Positions 52,386 to 64,000 of a stretch of DNA of 64,000 nucleotides are shown piece by piece. Made by a program: the position numbers and the translations under genes. Below the pieces are notes generated by a model. The model had not been told where the DNA came from, searched no databases, and saw only the letters and a program-made list of their open reading frames with translations. The stretch lies in the NCBI RefSeq assembly GCF_001540865.1, contig NC_033637.1, positions 10,843,286 through 10,907,285 of the forward strand, read 5' to 3'. The stretch's first letter is position 1. Each line of letters starts with the position of its first letter. The DNA comes from Ananas comosus (taxonomy: Eukaryota > Streptophyta > Magnoliopsida > Poales > Bromeliaceae).

Positions 52386-52880
52386 CACTACAATAAAAAC
52401 GGTGTATAACGACACTTGTAAATATCGGTACATGTCAAAAAAAATATCACTAGCTAAATTACCAATACTTTTTAAAAGCGTTGCTACATGTGGGGTCGTT
52501 ATATATAGGGCCGCCTTGACATTGGGCACCCACTCCTCTAGCGACATGTGGTGGAGGGACACATGGCGATTGTAACGCTCTACGATTCCTGCGAGATCTT
52601 CGCGGCCGAACTCCAGCTGTCGGAACACTACCTCATCGGCTACGGCGGCGGAGGAGGAGAAGGAGAGATGGTGATCAAATTTTCTTTTTTTTCTTTTCTA
52701 TTTGTAATCGGACCGAGTGGGCTGGGTTGGGTTGATTGAGTAGAAGAATTTTTTGTTTTTAATTGGGTTGGGCTTTATATTTAGGCTTTAGTAAATTTTT
52801 TAAAAAGTTTTGACATAAATGAGACATTTACACAAAAGTGCCCTAAAAATATGTCCCTATAATCCAATTCTGTTGTAGTG
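52386..52880. mobile_element. CACTA element carrying a GC-rich coding-like fragment
   Basis: Starts CACTACAATAAAAACGG and ends TTCTGTTGTAGTG. AAA flanks both sides (52383-52385 and 52881-52883), the expected 3-bp duplication. AT-rich ends enclose a GC-rich block at about 52505-52670 that does not resemble CACTA subterminal sequence. Confidence 0.78.
52505..52672. pseudogene. Possible captured exon fragment inside the CACTA element
   Basis: The plus frame from 52548 (containing AIVTLYDSCEIFAAELQLSE) uses mostly G/C-ending codons and is followed by ATGGTGATC, which could be an exon/intron border. The minus frame is also open (QLEFGREDLAGIVERYN). I do not recognise either protein, so coding strand and source gene are unresolved. 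Confidence 0.4.
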
Positions 52881-52883
52881 AAA

Positions 52884-53561
52884 TTATATATGGTAGCAAA
52901 TTTTTTTGCCTTAAAATATGTGGATTATCAATAAAAATTTTATTAACTTTCATTCGTATAAAAAATATAATAATATTTTAATAAAATTAACATTTTATGT
53001 ATAATAAATATATATTATTACTGTTATCCATGCCTTGTTAGTATTTTAAGTTTTTGAAAATTATTGAGTCGTCATATCTAAGTTGTATCGTATCACGTAT
53101 CACGTGTCCTTGTTTGTCTAGACTAAGAAGCAACATTTGTTAGCCCTAGCTAGAAATATGGTAATTATATAACTTTGTATAGTGACAATAAAATTTGTGG
53201 CATTAATTTGGCCAAGGTTTCGAACATATACCATACAAAGTAAAAGGTTAAATTTGGTATTTGAAACTAGGTTAAAAAAAAAAAAAGAAGTTAGTTCTCT
53301 AGCTTTATTTTGAAAAATATGTATTACGAATTCAACTTAAACTGACCGTTAATCCCAGCTTTTGAATTAATTGTAGTTTGTGGTGAAAATTTTCTAAGAA
53401 ATAACCCCCAACGTCAAGTGAGAAATAAATACTAATTAATGAACTGTTAAACCGAAATTAATAACCGTCAAATAAGAAAAACTGTAACCATTAAACATGT
53501 GTTTTGAAAAAAAAAAAAAAAAAAGGGTTTATTTTGATGTCCCAATTAGTTATTTGGTGAN

Positions 53562-53594
<33 letters not shown>

Positions 53595-54279
53595 TTTAGT
53601 TAACCCATTAATTGTAAAATAATAGTCCTTCATTTTTTGGAATAATATTAGAGTGATTTATTTTATACCATCGAAATAACTTAAAAACTGAATATATTAT
53701 ATATCACTATATATAGACATCTGATCATATTTATGCATGGTTAAATGGTTAAATATGAAGTATCAAAATTTTGTTCTCTAATGGATTAAGCTTTTACGGA
53801 TCATGAATTATTAAATAAAATATCTTTCAATTGCATGCATTAATGCATATTTCTTAATTTTGTTAAACATAGTGACAAAAATTTCTGTGATAGTTATCAT
53901 ACTAATTAATAAAGGTCATTACCATCATCATCATTACTATTACGAGTAAGAAAAATTAGACATGAAAGAAAAGAATATTAAGCCCCAACAATTGAAGTAA
54001 ACGAAGTATCTCATTAAACAGGTGCTTTGAAAACATTTTAAGGGAGGAAAAAAAAAGATAATTAATATATATCAACATACGTAATGATGTGTTATTTACG
54101 CGTAATGCTTATGTGCTTTATGGGTAGTGTCATGCGCTGGTCATCAATACATAAGAAAACATAATGCTTTGAAAATTACACGCAGCAAATAATATAATTA
54201 AGGAGCTTTTATATTATCTTTGTGCTTACGCACACTACTCTAAGCGCTCTTGTAATATATATTCACTTTAATAAAAAAA
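52884..54279. other. Intergenic, no gene seen
   Basis: Poly-A near 53504-53523, N at 53561 and (TA)n at 53562-53592. No gene. Confidence 0.5.
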
Positions 54280-54378
54280 TAAAAATGAAATCACATGGCA
54301 CTAACTCGATACACTTTAAACCATAGGATACTAAAATGAGAAAATGTGAAACCACATGGATTGTATTTGAAGTTTACC
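54280..54378. repeat. Right-end fragment of the palindromic MITE family at 1.3-2.1 kb
   Basis: Shares CACTTTAAACCATAGG, GTGAAACCACATGG and the end GTATTTGAAGTTTACC. The left half is absent. Confidence 0.65.
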
Positions 54379-54937
54379 AAAAAATAAAAAAAGGGGGACG
54401 GGCCCCAACGAAGTGAGGAGGGGCCAACCGTAACCTTCTCAAGTTCTCAATTCATGTATGGTTATAGATGTAACAAAAATATATATTATGCCATGTTTCC
54501 GTATCCATTCGTTCATGTAATTAAGTTAAAAGTGTGAGATTTAATTACAACAATTAAAAAAATTTGAGCCAAATATTATTAAAAAAAATTTAAAATTTGA
54601 TGATCAGAATATATATCAGCTTACTCGTGATCTAATGATTACTAGTGTAATTTAGCCAAAATGTAATAAAAATGAATTGACAGCTTTAAATTAGCATGGA
54701 GAAAAGCCAAAATGAGTTCTTGGTGAGCATTAAATGTAAAAATTTCATTTTTGGACTTTTTAATTGTTTCCATCTATATCTAGGGGCCAGTTAGGCATTG
54801 AAAAATCTATATATTTAGACTTGCGCAACACAACAACGACTGGTTAGAGTAGTTGGTTATTATTCGACGCGCTATCAAAACGGGTTTGGATTCTAATGTT
54901 CAGACAATTGCATTCAAAAATGTAGGGCTTAGGCTGT

Positions 54938-54970
<33 letters not shown>

Positions 54971-56214
54971 TTTTGGGAGTAGGGGATCGACTATGCTATT
55001 AGAAACAGAACAGCACCATAGCCATGTTTTATATATATATATGCATAGAAAATTTAAAATAAAAATAAAAACTATAGTTGAGGCAAACACCTATCCAAAT
55101 GAGATTAGCCTAAATTGCTTGCCATGAGATGCAGTTTTGTTTAATATAATATATTTTGAATAGTGCTATTAGCGCGCTGTATTAAACATTTATAACAATC
55201 TTTTTCTCTAGAAAAATTATGTAAAAACTTAAGCACATCTTATTTCTACTTTCCTATATATATTGCAAAGTTTTAAAGTTTTTACTTTGCTAAATACTCT
55301 ACTCAAATTTGTTTTCATTACTGAATAATTAAAACAAAAGCAGAAGTCCGCAGAACCAAAGTATGAGTCTATTTGACCTAACTATTTATAGAGTGTACGT
55401 AGAATTGTTTAAGGAGGTATATATTTTCGAATAGTGCAATTAGAAGAAGCATTATGTTAATTAGATTAACTATATTATTTGTCTTTGAAGTTTGAACACA
55501 ATCAAGTTCCATTTTGGTCCTTAAATCTTTTAAGCTCAAGTGGAAATGTAATTATTCTTTTTAGTTCTTACTTTAGAAAATAAAATCAACTACAATCGTG
55601 GATCGCATACGAATCAATTGGTACTCTATCCCTCTCATACTTTCAAGCGGAGGCAAAAAATAGACAACAGTTCTTCCCCGAATAGTAAAATAAGTGTAAG
55701 CGACAAATTGACAAATGGAACTTGGCAATGCAAGTTCATTGTCTAATGTTGTTTCTATTTTTGTTTTTCTTTTCTTCTTTTTTTCTTTTTTTTGATTGCT
55801 ACGTAAGGATCAAATTGATCGACGTCAGTAATACATTAAAAGATTCAATTCCAATCCAAAAATTTTAAACTATTAGATGAAAGTATGAAACGACTTCTCG
55901 CATTACATACAAGTCAGAATTGTATATTAATATCCAATAAAATATTTTTAACTATGCAATTCTCTAACACTAAAATATGTTACTTTTTCAACAAGAAAAG
56001 TAACAGAAAAAAAAAAAGATAAAATTAGAAAAAATCGTTTTTGCTAATTAAATTTCCCCCTTACCTACCACCTCGTTTAATTTGCACCTTAGTATGTAAC
56101 ACTAATTCAAACTACGGCTACGAGATTGATTCGATTAGGTCAATGATTTGTTACGTTGACTTTGACCATTAGTACACAGAATATTATGTTCCCCAGGGGT
56201 CAACATCAAAAGTC

Positions 56215-56256
<42 letters not shown>

Positions 56257-56496
56257 AAAAGTCGTAGTTCATTTCATTTTGGGGACACCAATCACGCTTT
56301 ATTTATAGTTTCCTACGTAGCCTTGAGGAGATTACTTGTAGTGCACACTTTGCAAATTATGCACATTTGTAGAACCGTCCACACATGTTCATACGTTCAA
56401 ATTGTGCGCACGCATGTGGTTTCAAACTGTCACGCATGATACTCAAACACTTAATTAGTTTTAATTTTTTAGCTAAATGATAATGTATTGCTGATA
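54379..56496. other. Intergenic, no gene seen
   Basis: (GA)n at about 54942-54970 and (CT)n at 56218-56253. No coding or RNA gene recognised. Confidence 0.5.
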
Positions 56497-56501
56497 TATT
56501 G

Positions 56502-56878
56502 TTAGATATGACTCGAAATCTATTATCGACTCAGGTTCGGATTTACGACTCGCCGACAGCTTCGCGGTGCGACCAAATTGAAAAATTAAATTGTGAAGGA
56601 AAAATGAATGTCTGTGGTGGGTACGGATCGGATCTGAAACCCATTATGACTTTCTTTTTCGTTTTTACTCTAGAGGCGTGAGATCGTGGTCGGTTGTAAT
56701 ACGAAGAACATTGTATTCCCTTTTGTTTTTCGATAGTGAAGTTCTCTCCTCCCTCCCCCGTGATTTTTTCCTGCAAAGAATTTTTCACATAAATCTGTGT
56801 GTTAGATTTATTTTCTGTTTGTGGTTTGAGTGTTTCGTATTTGCCATTTTATTTTCCGTTTGTGCGTTTGTCGTAACA
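56502..56878 (+). mobile_element. Copia-like solo LTR, 377 bp
   Basis: Begins TGTTAG and ends TAACA. TATAT flanks both ends (56497-56501 and 56879-56883), consistent with a 5-bp target duplication, though the flank is low-complexity. Inside, TAGTGAAGTTCTCTCC and a CGTGATTTTTTCCTGCAAAG-like stretch match a widespread plant copia R/U5 pattern. No internal domain or second LTR follows. Confidence 0.7.
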
Positions 56879-56883
56879 TATAT

Positions 56884-58466
56884 ATATATTACGCTGTAAG
56901 AATCCTTTCTCCAGAAGCGATAAACGAGGCGATCGAGAGTCGAGAACTCAATTCAATCAACTAGCCGGGAAAGTAGCGTAGTCAGTATATAACCACTATA
57001 GTAAGAGCATATCATTGTCATTTCCGCGACACTATATCATTTAGTATACTAAATTACTTTGCGAAACTTAATTGCAATAATATAATAAATTAAAATTCAA
57101 GAACTAAAGTGTCACGCACCTCAGTAGTGCAATTAACTTAGCCAAAAACTTATGTGCCGGCATAGAACAACCTTTCACATTTGCATTGAAAACTTTTTAG
57201 TAGGCCGAAAATATGGATAAAATGAGATTAGAAGTCTGATGAGACTCGAACTAAACATCTTTTTTGATGCTATATATGTGAAACAATTATTTTGAAAGCT
57301 CAAGCTTACGAAGAATGGTGTTCTTAATATTTTATGTATTCAACACATATTGCCCTTAATTTTATATACATAGGACATAGAAATTGTTGGTTTATGAACA
57401 ATTAATGCTTTTTTTAATTAGGAGAGAGAGAAAAATAGTATGCTAGCTGTTTTGTTTTATTTTTAAAAATAAATTTAGTTAAAACTTGGAGAGAAAGAGA
57501 CGCGAGAAAAGTGATTTATTTATTTATTTATTTATTTTTGGAGATAGTGAGAGGAGTTTTCTTGTTAGTTACGATTTTGTTAGGAGTTTGAACCCTGTCA
57601 AAAAATGATTGATGAGGATTTGCATCAATAATTTTCTTATTACTGCTACATATATACAATTAATGGTTATTAATTTGTTAATTATATATGGTTTCTAGTT
57701 TCAAAATTAACTTTTCTTTGAGCATTTTGTCACAACCCATATTAATTATTAATATTTTGAGGGAATAAATTAAGCATGATCCTAATATTTCTTACCAAGT
57801 TCAACTAATTTTGAATTCCACATGAAGTTTTACAAAATTTTAGATTTCAACAGGTACAAGATTTTTCAGTTATATATTTCCATCTTAATTATTATGTACA
57901 CGAAATTATATATATATGATCGATACCCTAATCCTATTATGACTGAAGATGACAAATTCTAATATATTTCTAAACCTAAACTGATAAAAACTAACTAATT
58001 ATCAACCGAATTTAAAATAGAAAAAATACAAAACTTTTCAAAAAATAATCTAAAAAAATGTAAAAATAGATGCCTAAATAATAGAATTTGGATCCCAACC
58101 TCAGCCCAAACAACTTTGTCATTTAATGCTTAAATCTCGAAAAATATTTTTCGAATTGTAATTGCACGTTGAAAATAAACACCTGAGCGAAAATTATGTC
58201 CGTTTGAAGATTTTTCGTGCTGATTGTAAAGATTACTGAACTCGATAAAAATTTTAACCCTAATTTAGTTGAGTCACACTTTTTCATAAATTCTAACGAT
58301 AAATTGACCGCATCACTTTCCACGAAAGGCTTTTCGTAAATACATATGTTTAGCGCTAACTTTTTTACTAGTGCATTGTAAACCAACTCACTTCAGGAGC
58401 AACTAAAAAGGAATTTGTGTGCCTCTCCTTTATCTAAAACCTTTATTAAATGCCATGTGTTACCGA

Positions 58467-58556
<90 letters not shown>

Positions 58557-58882
58557 CGGACCGTTTTAATCACGTTATCATGACTCTTTTTTTAACAAGC
58601 AATAATCGAGCTCATTGAGCTTAATTAATTGCACCGCTTTGCTACGTGGAGTCGCCATTTTTTAAATTATATACGAGGGTTCGATCCGAATCGTTAGATA
58701 GGGTAATTATAGGTTTAGTTCACACATGTATGGCTCAAAATTATATTAATTAACCTCAAAGTGCAAATCATGCATCTTTGTTATCTTTTTTATCACTTTT
58801 AGTTAGTTTAGCTCCTTGTAGGATAAACAAGGATTACTCAAAAAGTAAAAGCGTGAGAACTCATCTGACCTATATATATATA
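56884..58882. other. Intergenic, no gene seen
   Basis: Contains a TTTA repeat at about 57513-57536. No gene. Confidence 0.5.
58468..58552. repeat. (AT)42 microsatellite
   Basis: Uninterrupted dinucleotide repeat. Confidence 0.95.
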
Positions 58883-59612
58883 CTAGTTGAATGTACGTGC
58901 AAATGCATGTAACAATTATTATAATTTATTTCAAATCAATATAAATTTGTACATTATATATATCCAAGTTTTTACAATAAAAATTATATTTATAAATTAA
59001 TGTGTTATATTTTATTAGAAAATATTTATAATATCCTATCGTGTTCTTTTATTTATATACATCGAACATTTTTATATACTTTTTTATTTTTGATGAATCA
59101 AATTTAAATATGTGTTTTAAACTAAAAGCATCAAAATTTAATTCACATTTAATTTTAAAATTTAAATTTGATCCACTGTAATAAAAAAATTAATTATTAA
59201 TTCAAATTTGATATCTAAAAATTAAATTTAATTTATAATTTAAACTCAAATTTTAATTTTAATGTAAAATAGATTAATAGAAATGCTATTTTTTAACAAA
59301 TTGATCATAACCGTTTGTTTTAATTTGAGATATTTTTTAACAAATTGATCATAACCATTTAATTTTTATATGTAGTAGAAATTTAATAGATTGATCATAA
59401 CCGTTCGTTTTTATTTAACATATTTTTAACAAATTAATCATAATCATTCATAGGAAATATTATTTTATATTTAATAGATTGATCATAACCGTTAATTTTT
59501 ATTTGAGATATTTTTAACAAATTAATCTCATTCGTAGGAAATATTATTTTATTCCTTTTTGGATTCCGTCTGTCATTGTCGGAATTCCTATACGCTTTTA
59601 TATATAGTATAT
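58883..59612 (-). mobile_element. Non-autonomous Helitron, minus orientation
   Basis: On the minus strand it ends CTAG (58886-58883) followed by T. A hairpin (ACGTGCA/TGCATGT on the plus strand) lies just inside. The other end reads CTATATATAAAAGCGTATAG on the minus strand, close to the Helitron 5' end at 13739, but the exact TC is lost in TA repeats. Related to the Helitron at 13739-14351 by its 3' end. Confidence 0.6.
59293..59545. repeat. Degenerate tandem repeat, about six units of 41-48 bp
   Basis: The phrase AAATTGATCATAACCGTT recurs with changes, separated by TTTTTATTTGAGATATTTTT-like sequence. It lies inside the minus-strand Helitron. Confidence 0.75.
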
Positions 59613-59643
59613 ATATAGTACTATATATATATATATATATATA

Positions 59644-60185
59644 GAGTTGAACTAGAATACTATCGATAGCAAACGGGCTCCGTTGGCACTCATCTGTTTT
59701 CGATAATAAAGCTTCCAAATCGACGATTGGCACCGTTGAACATGATTTATACCACTTGAAGTGTTTAAAAATTAAATTTCAAATCTTTTCGATATCATTT
59801 GCCTAATGATCAACAGATTTCAAATTTTGTAATTTTAATGGTTGATACGAGGCGTTTTCTCGTTTAACGGAATAAAGATATTCAAATCAATTGAATTTTT
59901 GTTAGAAAATTCTTTAAACTATTTAGAACAAGATCTATACTCATGATCTTGATTACAAGACTCCTATCATCATTTTTTAAAGAATATTCATTTTCAACCG
60001 TTCATTTTTGTGTCCACTCGATGGATAAGAGAACAATATCGAAAATATTTGAAATTTGATTTCTAAACACTTCAAGTAGTATAGATCATGTTCAACGGTG
60101 CCGATCGTCGATTTGGAGGCTTCATCATCGAAAACAAATGGATGGCAACAGACCCCGTTTGCTATCGATAGCATTCTAGCTCAAC

Positions 60186-60186
<1 letters not shown>
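59644..60186. mobile_element. Foldback MITE, group 1 copy e
   Basis: GAGTTGAACTAGAATACTAT at left, GATAGCATTCTAGCTCAACT at right. The arms are long and readable, with CAAATCGACGATTGGCACCG and CGGTGCCGATCGTCGATTTG. TA repeats on both sides. Confidence 0.8.
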
Positions 60187-60219
<33 letters not shown>

Positions 60220-60614
60220 GGAGCCCGTTATATGATCTTTTAAAATTTTGATTTGAGTTAATCAGTAATACTTTGACTTTAAAATTTAAACTGATTATTT
60301 ATTTTAATAATCTTATAGTTAATTGTGAAAATTATATACAGTATACTTATTATACTAGTAAAGACAACCAACAGATTTAAATAAAAATATTTGAAGCCAG
60401 TATTTGATCGACCGACTCAAATTCAAGTAAATTGAAAGGTTAGAACTTAAAATAGTCAAGTTCAGAACGTTTCAACCTTTGATTAGTTAGTCAAATCATA
60501 TGTGTTTGGGTTGTAATAAAAAAAGGTTAACAAAAGGAAGGAAAAAGTGGGAATATATATTGCTGGAAAAACCAATTAATTTATAATCAATGAAAGGGAC
60601 TGGGCACTATGTAA
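60187..60614. other. (TA)n then a family 7 fragment
   Basis: TA repeats to about 60210, then CTTTTAAAATTTTGATTTGA-type sequence to about 60470. No gene. Confidence 0.45.
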
Positions 60615-60617
60615 TTA

Positions 60618-61017
60618 GGCTCTATGTTTGGTAACGGAATATCTGAGGAATAACTCTTTTTATCCTTATTATTCTTCCAAACACAATAAAATTTGTCAAA
60701 TATAATTTATTCTAGTCAAAGCGGGTTATTCTAGTTGATCCTAGAATAACCCATTAATTATATTCTCTCCCACCCGTAGAATAAAATTTATTTCTGATAA
60801 ATTCAAAGGTGGAGCAATAAACAGGTGATTTTTTTCCTTCTTTTTATGAAGCCTCGACCCACACACTCTCTATTTATGACGCCTCGACTCCCGCACTCTC
60901 ACTTTACTCCATCCAAACAAAAAATTATTGGTATTTCTCTCTATTCTAGAATATTGAAATATACCAAGAATAAAAAAATTTATCCCTTATGACACAATAC
61001 CATTGCCCAACAGAGCC
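60618..61017. mobile_element. Tourist/Harbinger-like MITE, 400 bp
   Basis: GGCTCTATGTTTGG at left and CCCAACAGAGCC at right are inverted. TTA occurs at 60615-60617 and 61018-61020, the expected target duplication. Non-coding. Confidence 0.75.
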
Positions 61018-62270
61018 TTAATGTATACTATTTAATTATTTCCTAATTTTCCACGTGCCTTGTTATATATGCTCCTCTTTTCAAAGAAAATATACTTTTT
61101 TATGAAACCAGAGAAGGACCTTTCAAAGGAGAGTACTTAGTTAAACCAAAGAGGCCCATGGTTTTGGGATATAATAACATACCAACAAACACAAACTAAA
61201 GGTGTTGAACATAAGATATAAAATTAATATTGCTACCACAATTCATACTTTTAATTAAGATAAAGATGTTTAGTATGGAATCAAAATACGAGGTTTTATG
61301 TGCTGAATATAAAGTCCACAAATTAACGAGCTAGGTTTTTTAGTAACTTATGTTTACAAAGACAAATTAATGGTTGTTTCACAAATTAAAGAGCTAAGTT
61401 AATTAATGTTATTTCCAACCTATTTAATTCTATTAAGAGGTCCTTTATTATAGTTTTCTAATATAATAACTATAAGGTAGTCAAGTGTAACTGTTGAGAA
61501 TATTTATAGATCGTAATATCTAAAAATGGTAAGTATTAAAATCTTAATTTTATAATTTTTTAACATTATTTATCTAATTTTCAAATAAATGGTTTTAAAT
61601 TTATATACATTATTTTAGCCTTTAAAAATTGTCAACTTTTAGACAATTTTAACACTAGACAAATAATATGGTAAAATTACTAAATTCAGAACTTCAATGG
61701 TGCTGATTAAATTTAACAATATCGATTGCCGATTTAAATCGATATTTCTTTATCAGAAACAACATAGAAATAAATGAAGTCGTTTACTCGAAACGTCAAC
61801 CTTGAGATATGATGTGTCTTATATTCAGACAAAATTGACAAAATGAAATTTTGATGGATAGATACATTAATTGACAAAATTGACAAAATTGAAAGGAGAA
61901 TTTTGATGGATAGATACATTAATGGTGCATGCATTGGCATGGGATTAATTATTGAAATTAATAAAGCTTAATATAATCCAAAACGGACACAATTTTGGAA
62001 TGACTTAAAAATTTGATTAATTTTATCACAAAGAGTGAGATCAATTCACACGCAATCACGAGGTAGTTTACTTTTGTCCCATCAACTAATCATTTTTATA
62101 ATATTATTACATATGTTTTGACTAATTAGCCAACATATATATATAATTTCTCTTTTATTTGTGAAGGTAGGTACTTTTGTGAATATTAATCAAAAGATGG
62201 ATTAGATTTTTAAAAGATAAAAAGAAAAAAAAAGAGATAGTCTTAATTTTGGCTTAGTCGTATATATCTT
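61018..62270. other. Intergenic with a short tandem repeat
   Basis: A duplicated unit containing TTTTGATGGATAGATACATT lies at about 61835-61921. No gene. Confidence 0.5.
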
Positions 62271-62760
62271 GGGTTAATTGCATATAGCTCCCTATAAGCA
62301 TATCGAATAGCAGATATATTTCTATAAAAGTTTAACTTTTTATATTTATTCTAACAAAAGTCCTAATATTTTCAAATATATCTGTGCTGTTATGATCCAT
62401 TAGACAAATACTTAACCATAGATAAAATACTTAATCCGGATTAGTGAATGATGTAAATTGACCTTTTCACTTCTGTTATGTTATTTGTAAATTGTAATGG
62501 TAGAAAGGAAGAAGATCATCGGAGATTTTTGGGAGAATATTTCATCATAGTTCAACAGTTAGAACTTTTAGAGAGACATATTTGTGATGACAAAAATATT
62601 CTTTTCCATTAAAAAATAAACAATGTTCTAATGGTAACAAACCAGATAAGCAAATATGAATATCACTGAACTTTTATAGGAATAAATATAAAAAGTTAAA
62701 CTTTGTAAGAATATATTGGCTATTCGATATACTTATACGGAGATGTATGAAATTAATCCT
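62271..62760. mobile_element. Unclassified TIR element, 490 bp
   Basis: The left end (GGGTTAATTGCATATAGCTC then ATATCGAATAGC) and the right end (GCTATTCGATAT then GAAATTAATCCT) are inverted repeats of about 40 bp with mismatches. A partial second copy is at 34520-34965. No coding capacity or clear superfamily. Confidence 0.65.
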
Positions 62761-62894
62761 CCTTTCTTCTGTAAGAATCTCCATATTTGAGCTAAACTAC
62801 ACCAAGGCTTGCACAAGTACACATTCACAATTAATCAATAAGCAAAAAAAAAAAAACCATTATTAATCAAAATAATATATATATATATATATAT

Positions 62895-63436
62895 AGTGGG
62901 CTGGTATGCTTATGGAAGCACGGAGCCCTCCGTGCTTCCAAGTTGTTTTTCATGTTTGGACTTTCAGATCGACGATCGGCTCCGTTAGAGTTGATCTAGA
63001 GTATTTGAAGTACCTAGAAAATAAATTTTATGATTTTTCGATATCATTTGCCTAGTGATCGAAGGGGCTCAAAATCAATAATTTTAATGGCCGTGGTGAG
63101 CCAGTTGCTAGTTTAACGGTGTAGAAATACCCAAATCACATAAAATTTTGATAGAAAATTCTTTATACCATATAAAACAAAATCAATAATTTTGATTTAA
63201 AATTTTAATGTCGTATCATCATATTTTGTAAGATTTTTATTTTCAGCCGTTGATTTTGAGCCACTTCGATCACTAGACCAATGATATCGAAAAATAGCAA
63301 AATTTATTTTCTAGATAGTTCAAATACTCTAGATCAAGTCTAACGGAGCCGATCATCAATTCGAAAGTCCGAACATCGAAAACAAAGTAGAAGCACGGAG
63401 CCCTCCATGCTTCCATAAGCATCCTAGCCGCACTCT
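62895..63436. mobile_element. Foldback MITE, group 2 copy c
   Basis: AGTGGGCTGGTATGCTTATG at left and CATAAGCATCCTAGCCGCACT at right are imperfect inverted ends. The arms contain GACGATCGGCTCCGTTAG and CTAACGGAGCCGATC. TA repeats on both sides. Confidence 0.75.
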
Positions 63437-63455
63437 ATATATATATATATATATA

Positions 63456-64000
63456 GCAGGGCTGCTATGCTCTCACAAGCACGGCCTCCGTACTCCTGAG
63501 CCGTTTTCGATTATAGAATTTTCGAATCGACAATCCGCTCCGTTAGACTTGATCTAGCGCATTTGACGTTTCTAGAAAATAACTTTTGCGATTTTTCGAT
63601 ATCATTTACCTAGTGATCGAAAGAATTCAAAATCCATAATTTTTAATGGTTGATATCTGCCATTTCAAGTTTAACGGTGTAGGAGTATTTAAATCAGATG
63701 AAATTTTGATATAAAATTCTTTATACTATCTACAACAAGATCAATATTTCTGATCGAAAATTTTAATGCTATATCACCACAATTTATAGGGGTTGATATC
63801 TGTCGTTTTCAAGTTTAACAGTATAAGAGTATTCAAATCAGATGAAATTTTGATACAAAATTCTTTATACTATCTACAACAAGATCAATATTTCTGATCG
63901 AAAATTTTAATGCTATATTACCACTTTTTATAGGATTTTTATTTTCAGCCGTTAAAAATTATTGATTTTGAATTCTTTCTATTGGATAAAATATTTAAAT
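63456..64000. mobile_element. Foldback MITE, group 2 copy d, cut by the window end
   Basis: Starts GCAGGGCTGCTATGCTCTCA, like the copy at 6400. The middle contains a tandem duplication of about 143 bp (63648-63790 and 63791-63932). The right arm lies beyond the window. Confidence 0.7.

Noticed and set aside
54836..54925. TGGTTAGAGTAGTTGGTT and GGTTTGGATTCTA, considered as SINE boxes
   Set aside because: Box spacing is loose and no poly-A tail or flanking duplication could be found.
56499..56788. Two open frames of 60-81 codons
   Set aside because: They fall within the copia-like solo LTR.

Overview
The window is AT-rich intergenic DNA from a flowering plant. It holds one recognisable protein gene in 64 kb. 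The gene is GC-rich, with small introns and long runs of G/C-ending codons, which suggests a monocot. Its combination with abundant (AT)n microsatellites and MITE families fits something like a bromeliad (pineapple-like) draft assembly, but that species guess is weak. Scattered single N bases and a 16-base N run show draft quality.

The gene lies on the minus strand at about 10.0-11.5 kb. It encodes a BOI/BRG-type C3HC4 RING E3 ubiquitin ligase in four exons, with a TATA box and a CT-repeat leader just upstream. All splice sites look intact. Exon 3 changes reading frame near a G5 run at 10788-10792, which implies one missing base in the assembly or a real frameshift allele.

Everything else is transposon or microsatellite sequence, and many units can be delimited. 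At 0.1-5 kb there is a 126-bp tandem duplication, two palindromic MITEs, a CACTA element and a possible hAT fragment. At 6.4-8.2 kb there is a chain of three MITEs. At 13.7-14.9 kb there is a Helitron and then a tRNA-derived SINE with long target-site duplications. At 15.7-18.5 kb several MITEs are separated by (TA)n/(GA)n tracts, and one contains a nested hAT-like element. At 22.7-23.3 kb there is a MITE with well-matched ends. At 28.3-29.6 kb one solo LTR sits inside another in opposite orientation. At 38.5-38.8 kb there is an LTR remnant, and at 39.9-40.4 kb a MITE. At 48.2-49.6 kb a MITE cluster contains a nested hAT-like element whose empty site survives in a sister copy at 17.8 kb. At 50.1-52.9 kb there are Harbinger-like MITEs and a CACTA element carrying a GC-rich, coding-like fragment. 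At 56.5 kb there is a copia-like solo LTR. At 58.9-59.6 kb there is a minus-strand Helitron, and at 59.6-64 kb more MITEs, the last cut by the window end.

I see no tRNA or rRNA gene, no CRISPR array, and no second host gene. Nothing supports a new multi-gene system. The strongest leads are the RING gene frameshift, the nested insertions with readable target sites, the fragment-bearing CACTA element, and a group of related foldback MITEs that repeatedly abut (TA)n microsatellites.
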